64,000 bases of DNA from Bhargavaea cecembensis (GTDB lineage Bacteria; Bacillota; Bacilli; Bacillales_A; Planococcaceae): NCBI RefSeq assembly GCF_001619585.1, contig NZ_LQNT01000010.1, positions 169,922 through 233,921 of the forward strand, written 5' to 3'. Positions within the stretch are counted from its first letter, which is position 1; every line of letters begins with the position of its first letter. Both the position numbers and the translations under genes were made by a program. The notes beneath the pieces are model-generated. The model saw nothing but the letters and a program-made list of their open reading frames with translations, had not been told where the DNA came from and did not search any database. Of the stretch, positions 25,716-35,042 are shown one piece after another.

Positions 25716-26459
25716 TTATTCTTCCGCCGTTCGCGGCACTTTACCGCTTTGCCTTCTGCTTACGACCATCCAGGTGATGACCGCTCCGGCGAGGAAAAGG
25801 GAAGCCGCGGAAACAAGAGGCTCGTCAAGCCCGTTCTTTGCAGCGACCATGATGGACATCCATGCAAAGACGCCCGCAAACATATCATCCCTGTGGTGGT
25901 AAAGAAAATGAAGTGCAATCGCTGCGGCAAATGTCAGCGTGATGATTGCCCAAAGCGCATCGCTCAGGCCCAACCCGCCCCAATCATTCTCCTCAAGCGT
26001 ATAGTGAATCGCAACGAGGAGGCTGAAGAAGAAATAGGAGAAGATCCCCGATATGGGAATCCGTCCCGAAAGGCGGTTCTCCTTTTTCGGATAGGTGAAG
26101 TAGAGGGCGGCCAGGACGGCCAGCATGGCGACTTCCGCCGCTGTGAACAGGATAAAACGTTCTTCCTGCCAAGTGATGATTTCGATGATATGGAGAATGG
26201 AGGCCGCGATGAACAGAGCGGCACGCAGGTTCGCAGTCGAGGGCCGGTCCGCCTTGCCGCCGCCGCTGAGAACATACAGCCCCAAAAGCGGCATCAGGAC
26301 AATCAGGATCAGCGACGAGTACATGGACGGCATGAAGACGACCGGAAGCCGCGCAGCAATCTCCCCGGCGGGCCGCCCGAATGCCGGCATGAACATCGCC
26401 GACGCATGGAAGCCGACCGCCGCAGCCAGGGCGATCCCCATCAACAGTTTTCGGATCAA
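25716..26459 (-). CDS. Multi-span membrane protein, divergent TspO/MBR-like
   Basis: A 247-residue protein with about eight hydrophobic spans. The opening (PAGEIAARLPVVFMPSMY after an AMFMPAFGR stretch) resembles the long Bacillales TspO/tryptophan-rich sensory proteins, in which a short loop with GEISNRLPVLFTPAGY is conserved. The Trp-rich positions of true TspO are only partly kept (ITWQEERF, NDWGGLG, DALWAII). TspO proteins bind porphyrins or cholesterol-like ligands; with so many losses the function here is uncertain. The start is TTG with AGGAGGTG eight bases upstream. Confidence 0.6.
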   Translation of the reverse strand: MIRKLLMGIALAAAVGFHASAMFMPAFGRPAGEIAARLPVVFMPSMYSSLILIVLMPLLGLYVLSGGGKADRPSTANLRAALFIAASILHIIEIITWQEERFILFTAAEVAMLAVLAALYFTYPKKENRLSGRIPISGIFSYFFFSLLVAIHYTLEENDWGGLGLSDALWAIITLTFAAAIALHFLYHHRDDMFAGVFAWMSIMVAAKNGLDEPLVSAASLFLAGAVITWMVVSRRQSGKVPRTAEE

Positions 26460-26625
26460 TCTTCTTCACCTCCTACCCGTATTAGTATACATGGGATTTT
26501 CGGCGTTAACGGTGGAAAGTGTGACGCTTTTTTGCCAGTTGGCAAGTTTCGCCTTCCGAACAACCGTGTTATAATTGCAGGGAAATTGTTTTTAGAAAAT
26601 TGGCAAACAGTCAGGGGGAATTGGG

Positions 26626-28428
26626 ATGTCAACAACTACGTACCCGGTCACCTGGGACCTGGAAACGTTTTTCAGTGGAGGCAGTGAATCCGAAGAACTT
26701 CGTGACCATCTTCAGGAAGGGGCGGAAAAAGTCCGCAGCTATGCTGAATCGGTCGCAGCTTTCAGCTCACCTGCAGCCGCAGACGCAGCAGAGCAGGTCG
26801 CGGCTCTGCTTGAAGAGACGAAAAGCACATCGGCCCACCTGAGAGAAGCCGGCGCGGTCATCGGCTGCTTCCTGGCACAGGACACGACAGATAAAAAGGC
26901 GCATCTCCTGCAGGGAGAAGTGTCCGTGCTCGGCGCAAAGTTCCAGACGGCATTCATGTCGTTCCAGCAGAAGCTGGCGAAGACTGATGAGAAGGTCTGG
27001 GAAGAGATGCTCGCTTCCGATCAGCTGCAAGTGTTTTCGTTCATCCTGGATGAATGGCGCAAAAAAGCCGGTGCCAAACTTCCGGAGGAGCAGGAAGCGC
27101 TCATCACGGCACTGTCCGTCGATGGCTACCATGGCTGGGGAGAACTTTACGACCTGCTTGTCGGAGACATGCAGGTGAAGGTCACGGTGGACGGAGAGGA
27201 GAAAGTGCTTTCCGTCGGACAGGCGAACAATCTCGGCACCCACCCCGATCCCGCGGTCCGCAAAGAGGCGTTTGATAAGCTGGAGGCCGCATGGGCCGAG
27301 AAGGAAGAGTTCTTCGCAAAGGCACTCAACTCACTTGCGGGATTCCGTCTGCAGGTGTATGAGAAGAGGGGCTGGGACCACGTCCTCCATGAACCGCTCG
27401 AGTACAACCGCATGAAGCAGGAGACGCTTGACGCGATGTGGGGCGCCATTTCTGCCAATAAGCAGCCGTTTGCGGAATACCTGAACCGCAAGGCATCCCT
27501 TCTCGGCAAGGAACAGCTTGACTGGTATGACTTTTTCGCGCCGGTGTCCGAATCAACTTCGAAACTGGATTATCAGGAAGGCGCTGAATTCATCCTGAAG
27601 CATTTCGGTAAGTTCGGTCCGGAACTCGAGTCGTTCGCCCGCATGGCGTTCGAAAACGGCTGGATCGAGGCGGAAGACCGTCCGAACAAACGACCGGGCG
27701 GTTTTTGCACCGGTATGCCGCTGTCCGAGGAATCCCGTATCTTCATGACGTACAGCGGCTCGATGTCGAACGTCGCCACGCTCGCACACGAACTCGGTCA
27801 CGCCTTCCACTCGTATGCGCTCCGTCCGGTCCATCAGCTCAACAGACAATATGCGATGAACGTTGCGGAGACCGCATCGACATTCGCCGAGATGATCGTC
27901 GCCGACGCGGCGGTGAAGGAAGCGCAGACGAAGGAAGAAAAGATCGCTCTCCTTGAAGACAAGGCGCAGCGGAGCGTTTCTTTCTTCATGAACATCCATG
28001 CACGCTTTCTTTTTGAAACGCGATTTTACGAAGAACGGAAAAAGGGCGTCGTTTCTTCTGACCGCCTGAACGAACTGATGGAAGATGCACAGCGCGAGGC
28101 CTATGCCGGAGCACTCGGCGAGACGCACCCGCACTTCTGGGCCTCCAAACTGCACTTCTATATCACTGGCGTTCCGTTCTATAACTTCCCGTACACATTC
28201 GGCTACCTGTTTTCACTGAGCATCTATGCCAAGGCGCTCGAGGAAGGAGAGGCGTTTGAGGAGAAGTATATGGCGCTCCTGCGCGATACGGCTGTCATGA
28301 CGACCGAGGATCTGGCGATGAAGCATCTTGGTGAAGATATCACGAAGCGGGACTTCTGGGAAAAGGGTGTCCGGCTCTGCATCCGGGATGTGGAAGAGTT
28401 CCTGAGCCTGACGTCCGGAGAAGGGTGA
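26626..28428 (+). CDS. pepF: Oligoendopeptidase F (M3 family)
   Basis: A 600-residue cytosolic metallopeptidase. An N-terminal helical domain (about 1-200) covers the substrate channel; the M3 catalytic helix HELGHAFHSY has zinc ligands His388 and His392 with catalytic Glu389, and the third ligand Glu is in NVAETASTFAE. It cuts peptides of about 7-17 residues. An extended -10 (TGTTATAAT) lies 50 bases upstream and AGGGGGAA precedes ATG. The GNAT gene follows within a few bases, so they probably form an operon. Confidence 0.94.
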   Translation: MSTTTYPVTWDLETFFSGGSESEELRDHLQEGAEKVRSYAESVAAFSSPAAADAAEQVAALLEETKSTSAHLREAGAVIGCFLAQDTTDKKAHLLQGEVSVLGAKFQTAFMSFQQKLAKTDEKVWEEMLASDQLQVFSFILDEWRKKAGAKLPEEQEALITALSVDGYHGWGELYDLLVGDMQVKVTVDGEEKVLSVGQANNLGTHPDPAVRKEAFDKLEAAWAEKEEFFAKALNSLAGFRLQVYEKRGWDHVLHEPLEYNRMKQETLDAMWGAISANKQPFAEYLNRKASLLGKEQLDWYDFFAPVSESTSKLDYQEGAEFILKHFGKFGPELESFARMAFENGWIEAEDRPNKRPGGFCTGMPLSEESRIFMTYSGSMSNVATLAHELGHAFHSYALRPVHQLNRQYAMNVAETASTFAEMIVADAAVKEAQTKEEKIALLEDKAQRSVSFFMNIHARFLFETRFYEERKKGVVSSDRLNELMEDAQREAYAGALGETHPHFWASKLHFYITGVPFYNFPYTFGYLFSLSIYAKALEEGEAFEEKYMALLRDTAVMTTEDLAMKHLGEDITKRDFWEKGVRLCIRDVEEFLSLTSGEG

Positions 28429-28434
28429 GCCGAC

Positions 28435-28980
28435 TTGATTACTCTGAAGGGCGAGAGGGTCATCCTGCGCGTCCTCACTGACGACGACGCACTTGCCATG
28501 ACGAACCTCGTATCAAGGAACAAGCACTACTGGACCGTTTATGAGCCCAGGCATGACAGCTCCTATTACACAGTCAGCGTCCAGCGCGAAAAGATCCGTG
28601 AGTCGCTCCAGCAGCTCAGGGAAAAGCGGGAATACAGCTTCGGCATCTTCCGGGCGGAAGACGGCCGGCTGATCGGCCACATCTCCCTGTATGGGCTGAA
28701 ACGGCTGCCTTTCCTGAGCGCCTTTGTCGGTTATTCCGTCGATCAGGGGGAAGCGGGCCGCGGCATCGCGACGGAAGCCCTGAAGCTGGTCCTGCAGTTT
28801 GGCTTCGAGCGTGCGGGGCTCCACCGGATCGAGGCCTATGTGTCTCCGAGAAACCAGGGTTCGGTCCGTGTGCTCGAGAAGGCCGGGATGGAGCGGGAAG
28901 GCCTCCTGCGCCAGCTGCTATTTATCAACGGTGTATGGGAGGACCACTATATTTATTCCATCATCGAGGACGGACATTGA
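28435..28980 (+). CDS. GNAT acetyltransferase, RimJ/RimL type
   Basis: A 181-residue GNAT enzyme: ITLKGERVILRVLTDDDA start, GHISLYGLKR strand, and the acetyl-CoA loop QGEAGRGIATEAL (Q-x-x-G-x-G/A), then HRIEAYVSPRNQGSVRVLEKAGMEREG, which is typical of ribosomal-protein-alanine acetyltransferase relatives such as YjcK. The target is unknown. TTG start directly after pepF with an AGAAGGGTGAG site; a terminator follows. Confidence 0.85.
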   Translation: MITLKGERVILRVLTDDDALAMTNLVSRNKHYWTVYEPRHDSSYYTVSVQREKIRESLQQLREKREYSFGIFRAEDGRLIGHISLYGLKRLPFLSAFVGYSVDQGEAGRGIATEALKLVLQFGFERAGLHRIEAYVSPRNQGSVRVLEKAGMEREGLLRQLLFINGVWEDHYIYSIIEDGH

Positions 28981-29019
28981 AAGGGTAAGGCCGCTCTGCG
29001 GAAACCCATTGCAAAACTG

Positions 29020-29058
29020 AGGACCCTATTCCGGCCATGAGCCGGACAGGGTCCTTTT
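29020..29058 (+). terminator. Terminator of the pepF-GNAT operon
   Basis: Outer stem AGGACCCT / AGGGTCCT with an inner CCGGC / GCCGG, followed by TTTT. Confidence 0.85.
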
Positions 29059-29076
29059 GATATGTCTTTTAAATAC

Positions 29077-29114
29077 AAAAAACCCCGGAGGCAGGGGGCT
29101 GCGTTCCCGGGGTG
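29077..29114 (-). terminator. Terminator of the MreB-like gene
   Basis: On the minus strand stem CCCCGG / CCGGGG, long loop, then TTTTTTGT. Confidence 0.75.
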
Positions 29115-29123
29115 TGTTCTAAT

Positions 29124-30128
29124 TCAGTTTGCAACTTTGCGCATGGTTTTAATCGTACCGAGTGCTTTACCGGTGCCGAATACGACGGCCTTCATCGGAT
29201 CAGGAGAGGTATGGACAGGTACGGAGATGACCTGTGACAGCCAATCCTGCATGCCGTTCATGAGAGCGCCGCCTCCGGTGAGCACGATGCCCTGGTCGAC
29301 GATGTCGCCGGACAGTTCCGCAGGGCATTGCTCGAGTGTCGTACGGATGGCTTCAAGAATCGTTTCCATGCCTTCTTTCAGGCATTGCTGGATATCGCGG
29401 GAGTGGAGGGTGATTGTCTTCGGCAGACCCGTAACGACGTCACGGCCCCGAATGTCCATCGTTTTCGCTTCATGGGCGATCGGCGCGAATCCGATTTCCT
29501 TCTTGATCGCTTCTGCTGTCTGCTCTCCGATGATGAGGTTGTGGCGCTTTCGGATGTGATGGATGATTTCCTCATCCATTTTGTCACCGGCGAACTTCAC
29601 ACTGTTGGAAGAGACGACGCCTCCAAACGAGATGATCGCGACTTCGGTTGTTCCGCCGCCGATATCGACGATGACGTTCGCGATCGGTTCGCTCACCGGA
29701 AGATCCGCCCCGATGGCTGCTGCGACGGGCTCTTCGATCAGGTGGACTTCTTTGGCGCCTCCGGATTTCACGGCATCCACGATCGCGCGCTGTTCGACGG
29801 AAGTGGCGCCGCAAGGGATTGAAACGACCACACGGGGCTTCCGGAGGGTCTGGCCGAGTTTCTTGGATGCCTTGGCCATGGCGGATTTAAGCAGTTCTGC
29901 TGTCATATCATAGTCCGCGATGACACCGTCACGGAGCGGCCGGATGGCTGTGATCTGCTCGGGTGTTTTTCCGAGCATCACTTTTGCCTCGTGGCCGATG
30001 GCAATCAGCTTTCCTGCCGGATCGACGGCGACGACAGAGGGTTCATCAAAGACGATTTCTTTTGATTTTGTATAGATGAGTAAATTGGCAGTGCCAAGGT
30101 CGATGCCGATATCAGTAGAATTCCACAT
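29124..30128 (-). CDS. mreBH: MreB-family actin-like protein (MreBH-like)
   Basis: A 334-residue bacterial actin. Phosphate-1 [16 protein letters not shown], phosphate-2 [16 protein letters not shown] and the adenosine motif [12 protein letters not shown] are intact. Among the B. subtilis paralogues it fits MreBH best: the length (335), the [17 protein letters not shown] opening and the lone location away from mreCD. It would form membrane-bound filaments guiding elongation wall synthesis and, in B. subtilis, positioning of LytE. GGGAGG precedes ATG. No clear SigI promoter was seen. Confidence 0.85.
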   Translation of the reverse strand: MWNSTDIGIDLGTANLLIYTKSKEIVFDEPSVVAVDPAGKLIAIGHEAKVMLGKTPEQITAIRPLRDGVIADYDMTAELLKSAMAKASKKLGQTLRKPRVVVSIPCGATSVEQRAIVDAVKSGGAKEVHLIEEPVAAAIGADLPVSEPIANVIVDIGGGTTEVAIISFGGVVSSNSVKFAGDKMDEEIIHHIRKRHNLIIGEQTAEAIKKEIGFAPIAHEAKTMDIRGRDVVTGLPKTITLHSRDIQQCLKEGMETILEAIRTTLEQCPAELSGDIVDQGIVLTGGGALMNGMQDWLSQVISVPVHTSPDPMKAVVFGTGKALGTIKTMRKVAN

Positions 30129-30419
30129 TTAAGTTGCCTCCCGGTAACGGTACTTTCTGCTGATGATAAGTATAGTAGAAAATAGCCTGTCCGCAAATTA
30201 GTAGATAATGGTATATGACAAACCGGAATGAGCCTGAAGATCTATTTAAAACCAAATTGAGGGAAATTATTAAAGCGTAAAGGGTGGAATGTTACAAAAA
30301 TCGTCATGAATTGAAATCAGATTGTAAGGGAAATTTCATTTTGAAATGAAGGGTGCCGGGGTCTGAATATTTCAAGAAGAAACATATGATGGGGAAACTT
30401 TAAACTTGGAGGTCCGCGG

Positions 30420-31370
30420 GTGAAAGCAGCAATTTACAGCACTTATGGTTCTGCTGAGGCTATAGGGATAGAGGATGTGGAACCACCAACCATCAACGAA
30501 CCGGACAGGGTATTGATTCGTGTACACAGTGCATCCGTCAATACTTTGGACTGCTTGTACCGCAAGGGTTATTTTCCAACCAGGAAGGATAATGGCCTAA
30601 CGAGACCCAAGAATCAGATACTGGGCATAGATGTTGCCGGAACCATTGAGGCTGTCGGTGAGGATGTCCGCAACTTTAAGGTGGGGGATCATGTTTTCGG
30701 GAGCTGCTTCGGATCTCATGCAGAATATGTCGCGCCACGTGAGAATGCCTTATGTCATATGCCGAAAAACATGACTTATGAGGAAGCGGCTGCAATACCA
30801 TGTGCCGCTCAAACTGCATTACAAGCATTGAGAGATGTAGCACAGGTAAGGCCAGGTCAAAAAGTCTTAATATATGGAGCTTCTGGCGGAGTGGGGCATT
30901 TTGCTGTTCAACTTGCAAACTATTTTGGGGCTGAGGTAACTGCTGTCTGCGGCACTTCTAACTTGGATTGGGTTAAGGAACTCGGTGCACAATATGTAAT
31001 TGATTATACCAAGGAAGATTTCACGGATAACGGAGAAAAATACGACGTTATTCTGGATGCAGTGGGTAAGCGAACCTTTTTCAGTTGTCTAAAATCTTTA
31101 ACCGAGGAAGGTCTTTATATCACGGAACACCCGTTTCACCCTAAATATCACCCATTTCAATTGATGATCGGCTCGTTAATTGGTCGAAAAAAAGCAAAAA
31201 TCCATTTTACGAAACCGAATCATGGAGATTTGGATTTCCTTAGAATTCTTGTGGAGAAAGAGAAATTAAAACCGACTATTGAAAAATGTTATCCGTTTGA
31301 GGAAATTATAAAAGCGCACCGGCACATGGAGAGCGGGCGCACAAAGGGCAAGATCGTTTTGAAATTCTGA
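30420..31370 (+). CDS. Medium-chain NAD(P)-dependent dehydrogenase/quinone reductase
   Basis: A 316-residue zinc-free MDR enzyme. The GroES-like domain (about 1-120) has GIDVAGTIEAVGEDV; the Rossmann domain has YGASGGVGHFAVQLA with the AxxGGxG nucleotide loop and an ending GRTKGKIVLKF as in quinone oxidoreductases. The zinc-binding residues of alcohol dehydrogenases are absent. Codon usage is clearly more AT-rich (many TTA, AAA, ATA) than the neighbouring genes, suggesting later acquisition. GTG start after TTGGAGG. Confidence 0.85.
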   Translation: MKAAIYSTYGSAEAIGIEDVEPPTINEPDRVLIRVHSASVNTLDCLYRKGYFPTRKDNGLTRPKNQILGIDVAGTIEAVGEDVRNFKVGDHVFGSCFGSHAEYVAPRENALCHMPKNMTYEEAAAIPCAAQTALQALRDVAQVRPGQKVLIYGASGGVGHFAVQLANYFGAEVTAVCGTSNLDWVKELGAQYVIDYTKEDFTDNGEKYDVILDAVGKRTFFSCLKSLTEEGLYITEHPFHPKYHPFQLMIGSLIGRKKAKIHFTKPNHGDLDFLRILVEKEKLKPTIEKCYPFEEIIKAHRHMESGRTKGKIVLKF

Positions 31371-31405
31371 TAGAGCATTTGTGAGGTTTCCATAGGGAAT
31401 TAAAA

Positions 31406-31434
31406 AAGAATTGCCGGATGACCGGCAATTCTTC
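31406..31434. terminator. Terminator between convergent genes
   Basis: Stem AAGAATTGCCGG / CCGGCAATTCTT with a four-base loop; usable in both directions. Confidence 0.88.
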
Positions 31435-31585
31435 AGGAGTCAAGCGTATATGTTTTCTCGGGTTTATCGTCGATGGTAACCGAGTCTTCCGAGATCATTG
31501 CGCGCTGCAGGAAGTGAATCATGATCAGCATGCCGAAAAGCAGCAGGACCGTGAAACCGATTACTGTTGTAAACATCAGCCACAT
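31433..31585 (-). CDS. Small single-span membrane protein
   Basis: A 50-residue protein: a hydrophobic N-terminal helix (MWLMFTTVIGFTVLLLFGML and on) and a polar C-terminus (ISEDSVTIDDKPEKTYTLDS). The start is set by GAGAGGAG eight bases before this ATG; a longer frame has no such site. The function is unknown. It is monocistronic. Confidence 0.65.
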   Translation of the reverse strand: MWLMFTTVIGFTVLLLFGMLIMIHFLQRAMISEDSVTIDDKPEKTYTLDS

Positions 31586-31748
31586 AGCAGAATACTCCTC
31601 TCTATTCTTGTTCCTATGCATCTCTATAGCTCATTATACTACAGAATATGCCTGTTTTTAAGAGGACATTGCTGGAATACGGCTGAATTGTGACAAATGT
31701 GAACCCGCCATCCCTTGTGTCATGCAATGTCAGTATGGAAAATTGTTA

Positions 31749-32981
31749 TCAGAATGCCCACTCGCCGCCGCGGAGAATCGGCTCTGCCGTACCATCTTCA
31801 AGGATGCCGTCGATGTCCATTTCTTCCGAGCCAATCATAAAATCGACGTGGGTGATGCTCTGGTTGAGTCCGTGCTTTTGCAATTCTTCGCTGTCCATCT
31901 CTTTGCCGCCTTCGATGCAGAAGGCATATGCGCTTCCGATCGCCAGGTGATTCGAGGCGTTTTCGTCAAACAGCGTATTGTAGAAGAGCAGGCCGGACGT
32001 TGAAATCGGAGAAGAGTGCGGGACAAGCGCAACTTCACCAAGGGATTTTGCTCCTTCATCCGCTTCGATGAGATGCTTCAGCACGTCTTCACCCTGCTCA
32101 GCCTCGACTTCCGTGATCCGCCCATCTTTGAAGGTAATCTTGAAATTGTCGATGATGTTGCCGCCGTAGCTGAGCGGTTTTGTGCTTGAGACATAGCCGT
32201 CGATGCGGTCCTTGTGCGGGACAGTAAATACTTCCTCCGTCGGCATGTTGGCCATGAATGTCGCCCCCTGGGCGTTGATGCTCCCTGCACCGGCCCAGAT
32301 ATGGCCTTCCGGCAGGCCGATGGTCAGATCCGTTCCCGGAGCGGTGTAGTGAAGCTTTGTATATTTCTTCTTGTTCAGATGATCGGCTTTCTCGTAAAGC
32401 GTCTCATCATGCTGTTTCCACGCTTCGACAGGGTCTTCGGTATCTACGCGGACGGCCTTGAAGATGGCATCCCAGAGGGCAGGAACCTGATCTTCTTCAG
32501 GCAGGTCGGCGAACACCTTTGAAGCCCATGCCTCTGATGGAGCTGCAATGACCGTCCAGCTCACCTTATCGGACTGTATCGCCTGGCGATAGGACTCCAG
32601 GGCCTGGCCGGCGGCTTTCTGGAAGTTTGCGATCCGCGTCGGATCGATCCCTTTCAGGAGATCGGGGCTCTGCGACACGATATTCATGAACGCTGCATTC
32701 ATGCCGACCAGTTCTTCGCGCATCTTCGGAATCCAGGCAGGGAAGTCACTAAACGAATCTTCAGGTGCCATCTCATATCGGAGACGGGAAATTTCATCAT
32801 CCTGCCAGTCGACGATGACATGACGGGCACCGGCTTCATAGGCCTTTTTTGTTACAAGCCGTACGAATTCCGCCGACTCGGTCGAGGCGCCGATATAGAG
32901 CGGTTGCCCGGGCTGGATATTGACGCCGACTTTCACTGCCAACTCTGCGTACTTGTCGAGATTTTCTTCAAATGTCCCCAT
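31749..32981 (-). CDS. Aminopeptidase of the M29 family (AmpS-like)
   Basis: A 410-residue metallo-aminopeptidase (PepS/AmpS/thermophilic aminopeptidase family). The N-terminal LDKYAELAVKVGVNIQPGQ is the family opening. The co-catalytic metal site residues lie in VEAEQGED, LGEVALVPHSSPIS, FYNTLFDENASNHLAIG and ITHVDFMIGSEEMDIDG, all well conserved. It would remove N-terminal residues from peptides in the cytosol, consistent with the peptide uptake systems in this window. GGAAAGGAG precedes the ATG. Confidence 0.92.
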   Translation of the reverse strand: MGTFEENLDKYAELAVKVGVNIQPGQPLYIGASTESAEFVRLVTKKAYEAGARHVIVDWQDDEISRLRYEMAPEDSFSDFPAWIPKMREELVGMNAAFMNIVSQSPDLLKGIDPTRIANFQKAAGQALESYRQAIQSDKVSWTVIAAPSEAWASKVFADLPEEDQVPALWDAIFKAVRVDTEDPVEAWKQHDETLYEKADHLNKKKYTKLHYTAPGTDLTIGLPEGHIWAGAGSINAQGATFMANMPTEEVFTVPHKDRIDGYVSSTKPLSYGGNIIDNFKITFKDGRITEVEAEQGEDVLKHLIEADEGAKSLGEVALVPHSSPISTSGLLFYNTLFDENASNHLAIGSAYAFCIEGGKEMDSEELQKHGLNQSITHVDFMIGSEEMDIDGILEDGTAEPILRGGEWAF

Positions 32982-33042
32982 TGTCCAAATCTCCTTTCCG
33001 ATCTAACCATAGTCTACCAATAGCAGGGTATGGCCGGCAACG

Positions 33043-33077
33043 AAAAATCCCCCGTCTGCCGAAGCAGTACGGGGGAC
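33043..33077 (-). terminator. Terminator after yfkK
   Basis: On the minus strand GTCCCCCGT / ACGGGGGAT stem with an inner hairpin, then TTTTTCG. Confidence 0.82.
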
Positions 33078-33087
33078 GAAGTATCGC

Positions 33088-33309
33088 TCATTTGCGCAGG
33101 CTGCCCAGCTCGGCTGCGATTGCCTGCATCTCACTCGGGCTGAAGTTGTTTCGCTTCATAACCATGTCATAGATGTCACGAAGATCTTCGTAGTCGGATG
33201 TGTTGAAGTGCTCGGACTTCATTGCATCGACATTGACCATGCGAAGTTTATCCTTGATCGCGTTGATCATATACTCCACGTTTTCTGCAGTGGGGTTGGT
33301 AAGGTCCAT
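33088..33309 (-). CDS. yfkK: DUF1128/UPF0435 protein YfkK
   Basis: A 73-residue helical protein: a first helix ([19 protein letters not shown]), the conserved [20 protein letters not shown] and a C-terminal [18 protein letters not shown] helix. It matches YfkK of B. subtilis by length and sequence memory. The function is unknown. AAAGG lies about 12 bases before ATG. It sits between ampS and the symporter as a separate unit. Confidence 0.85.
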   Translation of the reverse strand: MDLTNPTAENVEYMINAIKDKLRMVNVDAMKSEHFNTSDYEDLRDIYDMVMKRNNFSPSEMQAIAAELGSLRK

Positions 33310-33375
33310 TTGTGGTGTTCCTGCCTTTCATCGGATTGCCATCATTCTCACACTAATAGAATACAAAGTCAAACA

Positions 33376-33404
33376 GCCACCGGGAACATGAGATCCCCGG
33401 TGGC
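33376..33404 (-). terminator. Terminator after the alanine symporter gene
   Basis: Stem GCCACCGGG / CCCGGTGGC; the T tract on the minus strand is short. Confidence 0.65.
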
Positions 33405-33420
33405 CGGATGGGTAAGGCAA

Positions 33421-34806
33421 TCAATCGTTGGAAGAGTTGACGGCCGGAACAGCAGCCAATTCTGCTTCTTTCTCTTCCTTGATTTTGTTCTGGAAGCGCC
33501 TGGTCTCGGCTACGATGACACCGGACAGGCCGAGGAGGCCGATCAGGTTCGGAATGGCCATGAGGCCGTTCATGACATCGGAGAAGAGCCAGACCACATC
33601 AAGTGTGGCGGTGGCGCCGAAGTAGACAACCACTACGAATACCAGACGGTAGAACTTAAGAAGTTTCGGATTCGGGAAAAGATACTGGAAGCACTTTTCT
33701 CCGTAATAAGCCCATCCGAAAATCGTGGAAGCGGCGAAGAAGACGATGCCGAGTCCGACAATGTACTGTCCCGCATCTCCGAAGAATGTTCCGAACGCCA
33801 TGGCTGTAAGCGTTCCGGCTTCGGCCCCTTCATCCTGCCAGGCGCCCGACATGACGATTGTGATGCCTGTGATCGAGCAGATGATCAGGGTATCGAACAA
33901 CACCTGGGTCATCGAGATGAGCGCCTGTCGGCCAGGCATATCCGTCCGGGCTGCTGCAGCTGCAATCGGAGCGGAACCGAGGCCGGCCTCGTTCGAGAAG
34001 AGACCCCGGGCAATCCCGAAGCGGATGGCTGCACCGACTGCTCCGCCGGCGAACGACTCAATGCCGAACGCATAAGAGAAGATCGTAGCGAACGCAGAAG
34101 GGACAAGGTCGAAATTCGTGATCATGATAATTGCACCGGCAATAAAGTAGAAGAGAGCCATGATCGGAACAAAGAAGGCGGCTACCCGGCCGATCGACTT
34201 GATCCCTCCGAGGATGACGGCCCCCGCGACGACCATCAGGACAAGGCCCGTGACCCAGTACGGCGTGTTGAAGTTCATGTTCATGGCATCTGCAACTGCT
34301 TTGGACTGTGTCCCGTTCCCGATGCCGAACGCGGCAAGTGTGCCGAACAGGGCAAAGCTGACTCCAAGCCAGCGTGCCTTCAGGCCATGTTCGAGATAGT
34401 ACATCGGCCCGCCGGCCATCTGGCCGTTGGCATCCTTTGTGCGGTATTTGACGGCAAGGATCGCTTCACCGTATTTGGTGGCCATTCCGAAGAAGCCGGC
34501 CAGCCACATCCAGAAGACCGCGCCGGGACCGCCGAGGACAACGGCGGTCGCAACACCCACAATGTTTCCGACTCCGACGGTCGCCGCCATGGCGGTCATC
34601 AGTGCCTGGAACTGTGAAATATCGCCTTCCGCTTTTTTATCATGCTTGCGCGAAAATACCTGTTTTAAAGAATAGGGCAATAAACGCACCTGAATAAATG
34701 CAAGCCTGAAGGTGAGGAAAATACCGGTACCTACAAGCAGGACGAGCAGCCACGGTCCCCATACGATGCCGCTGAGTGATCCCAGGAATTTCTCTAGAGC
34801 TTCCAT
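33421..34806 (-). CDS. Alanine/glycine:cation symporter (AGCS family)
   Basis: A 461-residue transporter with about 11 spans. Signature blocks: ALMTAMAATVGVGNIVGVATA, GPGAVFWMWLAGFFGMATKY and the family C-terminal loop. FSNEAGLGSAPIAAAAA is also diagnostic. It imports alanine or glycine with Na+ (or H+), like AlsT. GGGGG precedes ATG. It is monocistronic. Confidence 0.94.
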   Translation of the reverse strand: MEALEKFLGSLSGIVWGPWLLVLLVGTGIFLTFRLAFIQVRLLPYSLKQVFSRKHDKKAEGDISQFQALMTAMAATVGVGNIVGVATAVVLGGPGAVFWMWLAGFFGMATKYGEAILAVKYRTKDANGQMAGGPMYYLEHGLKARWLGVSFALFGTLAAFGIGNGTQSKAVADAMNMNFNTPYWVTGLVLMVVAGAVILGGIKSIGRVAAFFVPIMALFYFIAGAIIMITNFDLVPSAFATIFSYAFGIESFAGGAVGAAIRFGIARGLFSNEAGLGSAPIAAAAARTDMPGRQALISMTQVLFDTLIICSITGITIVMSGAWQDEGAEAGTLTAMAFGTFFGDAGQYIVGLGIVFFAASTIFGWAYYGEKCFQYLFPNPKLLKFYRLVFVVVVYFGATATLDVVWLFSDVMNGLMAIPNLIGLLGLSGVIVAETRRFQNKIKEEKEAELAAVPAVNSSND

Positions 34807-34967
34807 TTTTGTTCCCCCTTTTTCTTCGTGATCGTTTCCCCCAAAAAATGATGCTGTCTTGTGAAATCTGCTCTATATCACCTACTGTTCTATATCACCT
34901 TAGAACTAATATTCCGAAAGTTCAGCTCTCCCGTCAAGACCTAATTTTAAAATGGGCATCGGCTCCC

Positions 34968-34998
34968 TTGTTTGTGCCCGGAAGAGTGAGGGTATAAT
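34968..34998 (+). promoter_or_regulatory. Promoter of the YtxH-like gene
   Basis: TATAAT at 34993-34998 lies 45 bases before the ATG; TTGTTT or the overlapping TTTGTG is the -35 candidate, spacing 19 or 16. Confidence 0.5.
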
Positions 34999-35042
34999 GG
35001 AGTATGCAAATCGTCTAAAACACAGTTATGGAGGGATTTTTG

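Noticed and set aside
33208..34617. 469-codon open frame opposite the alanine symporter
   Set aside because: Same reason: complement of a confident membrane-transporter gene, with no domain of its own.
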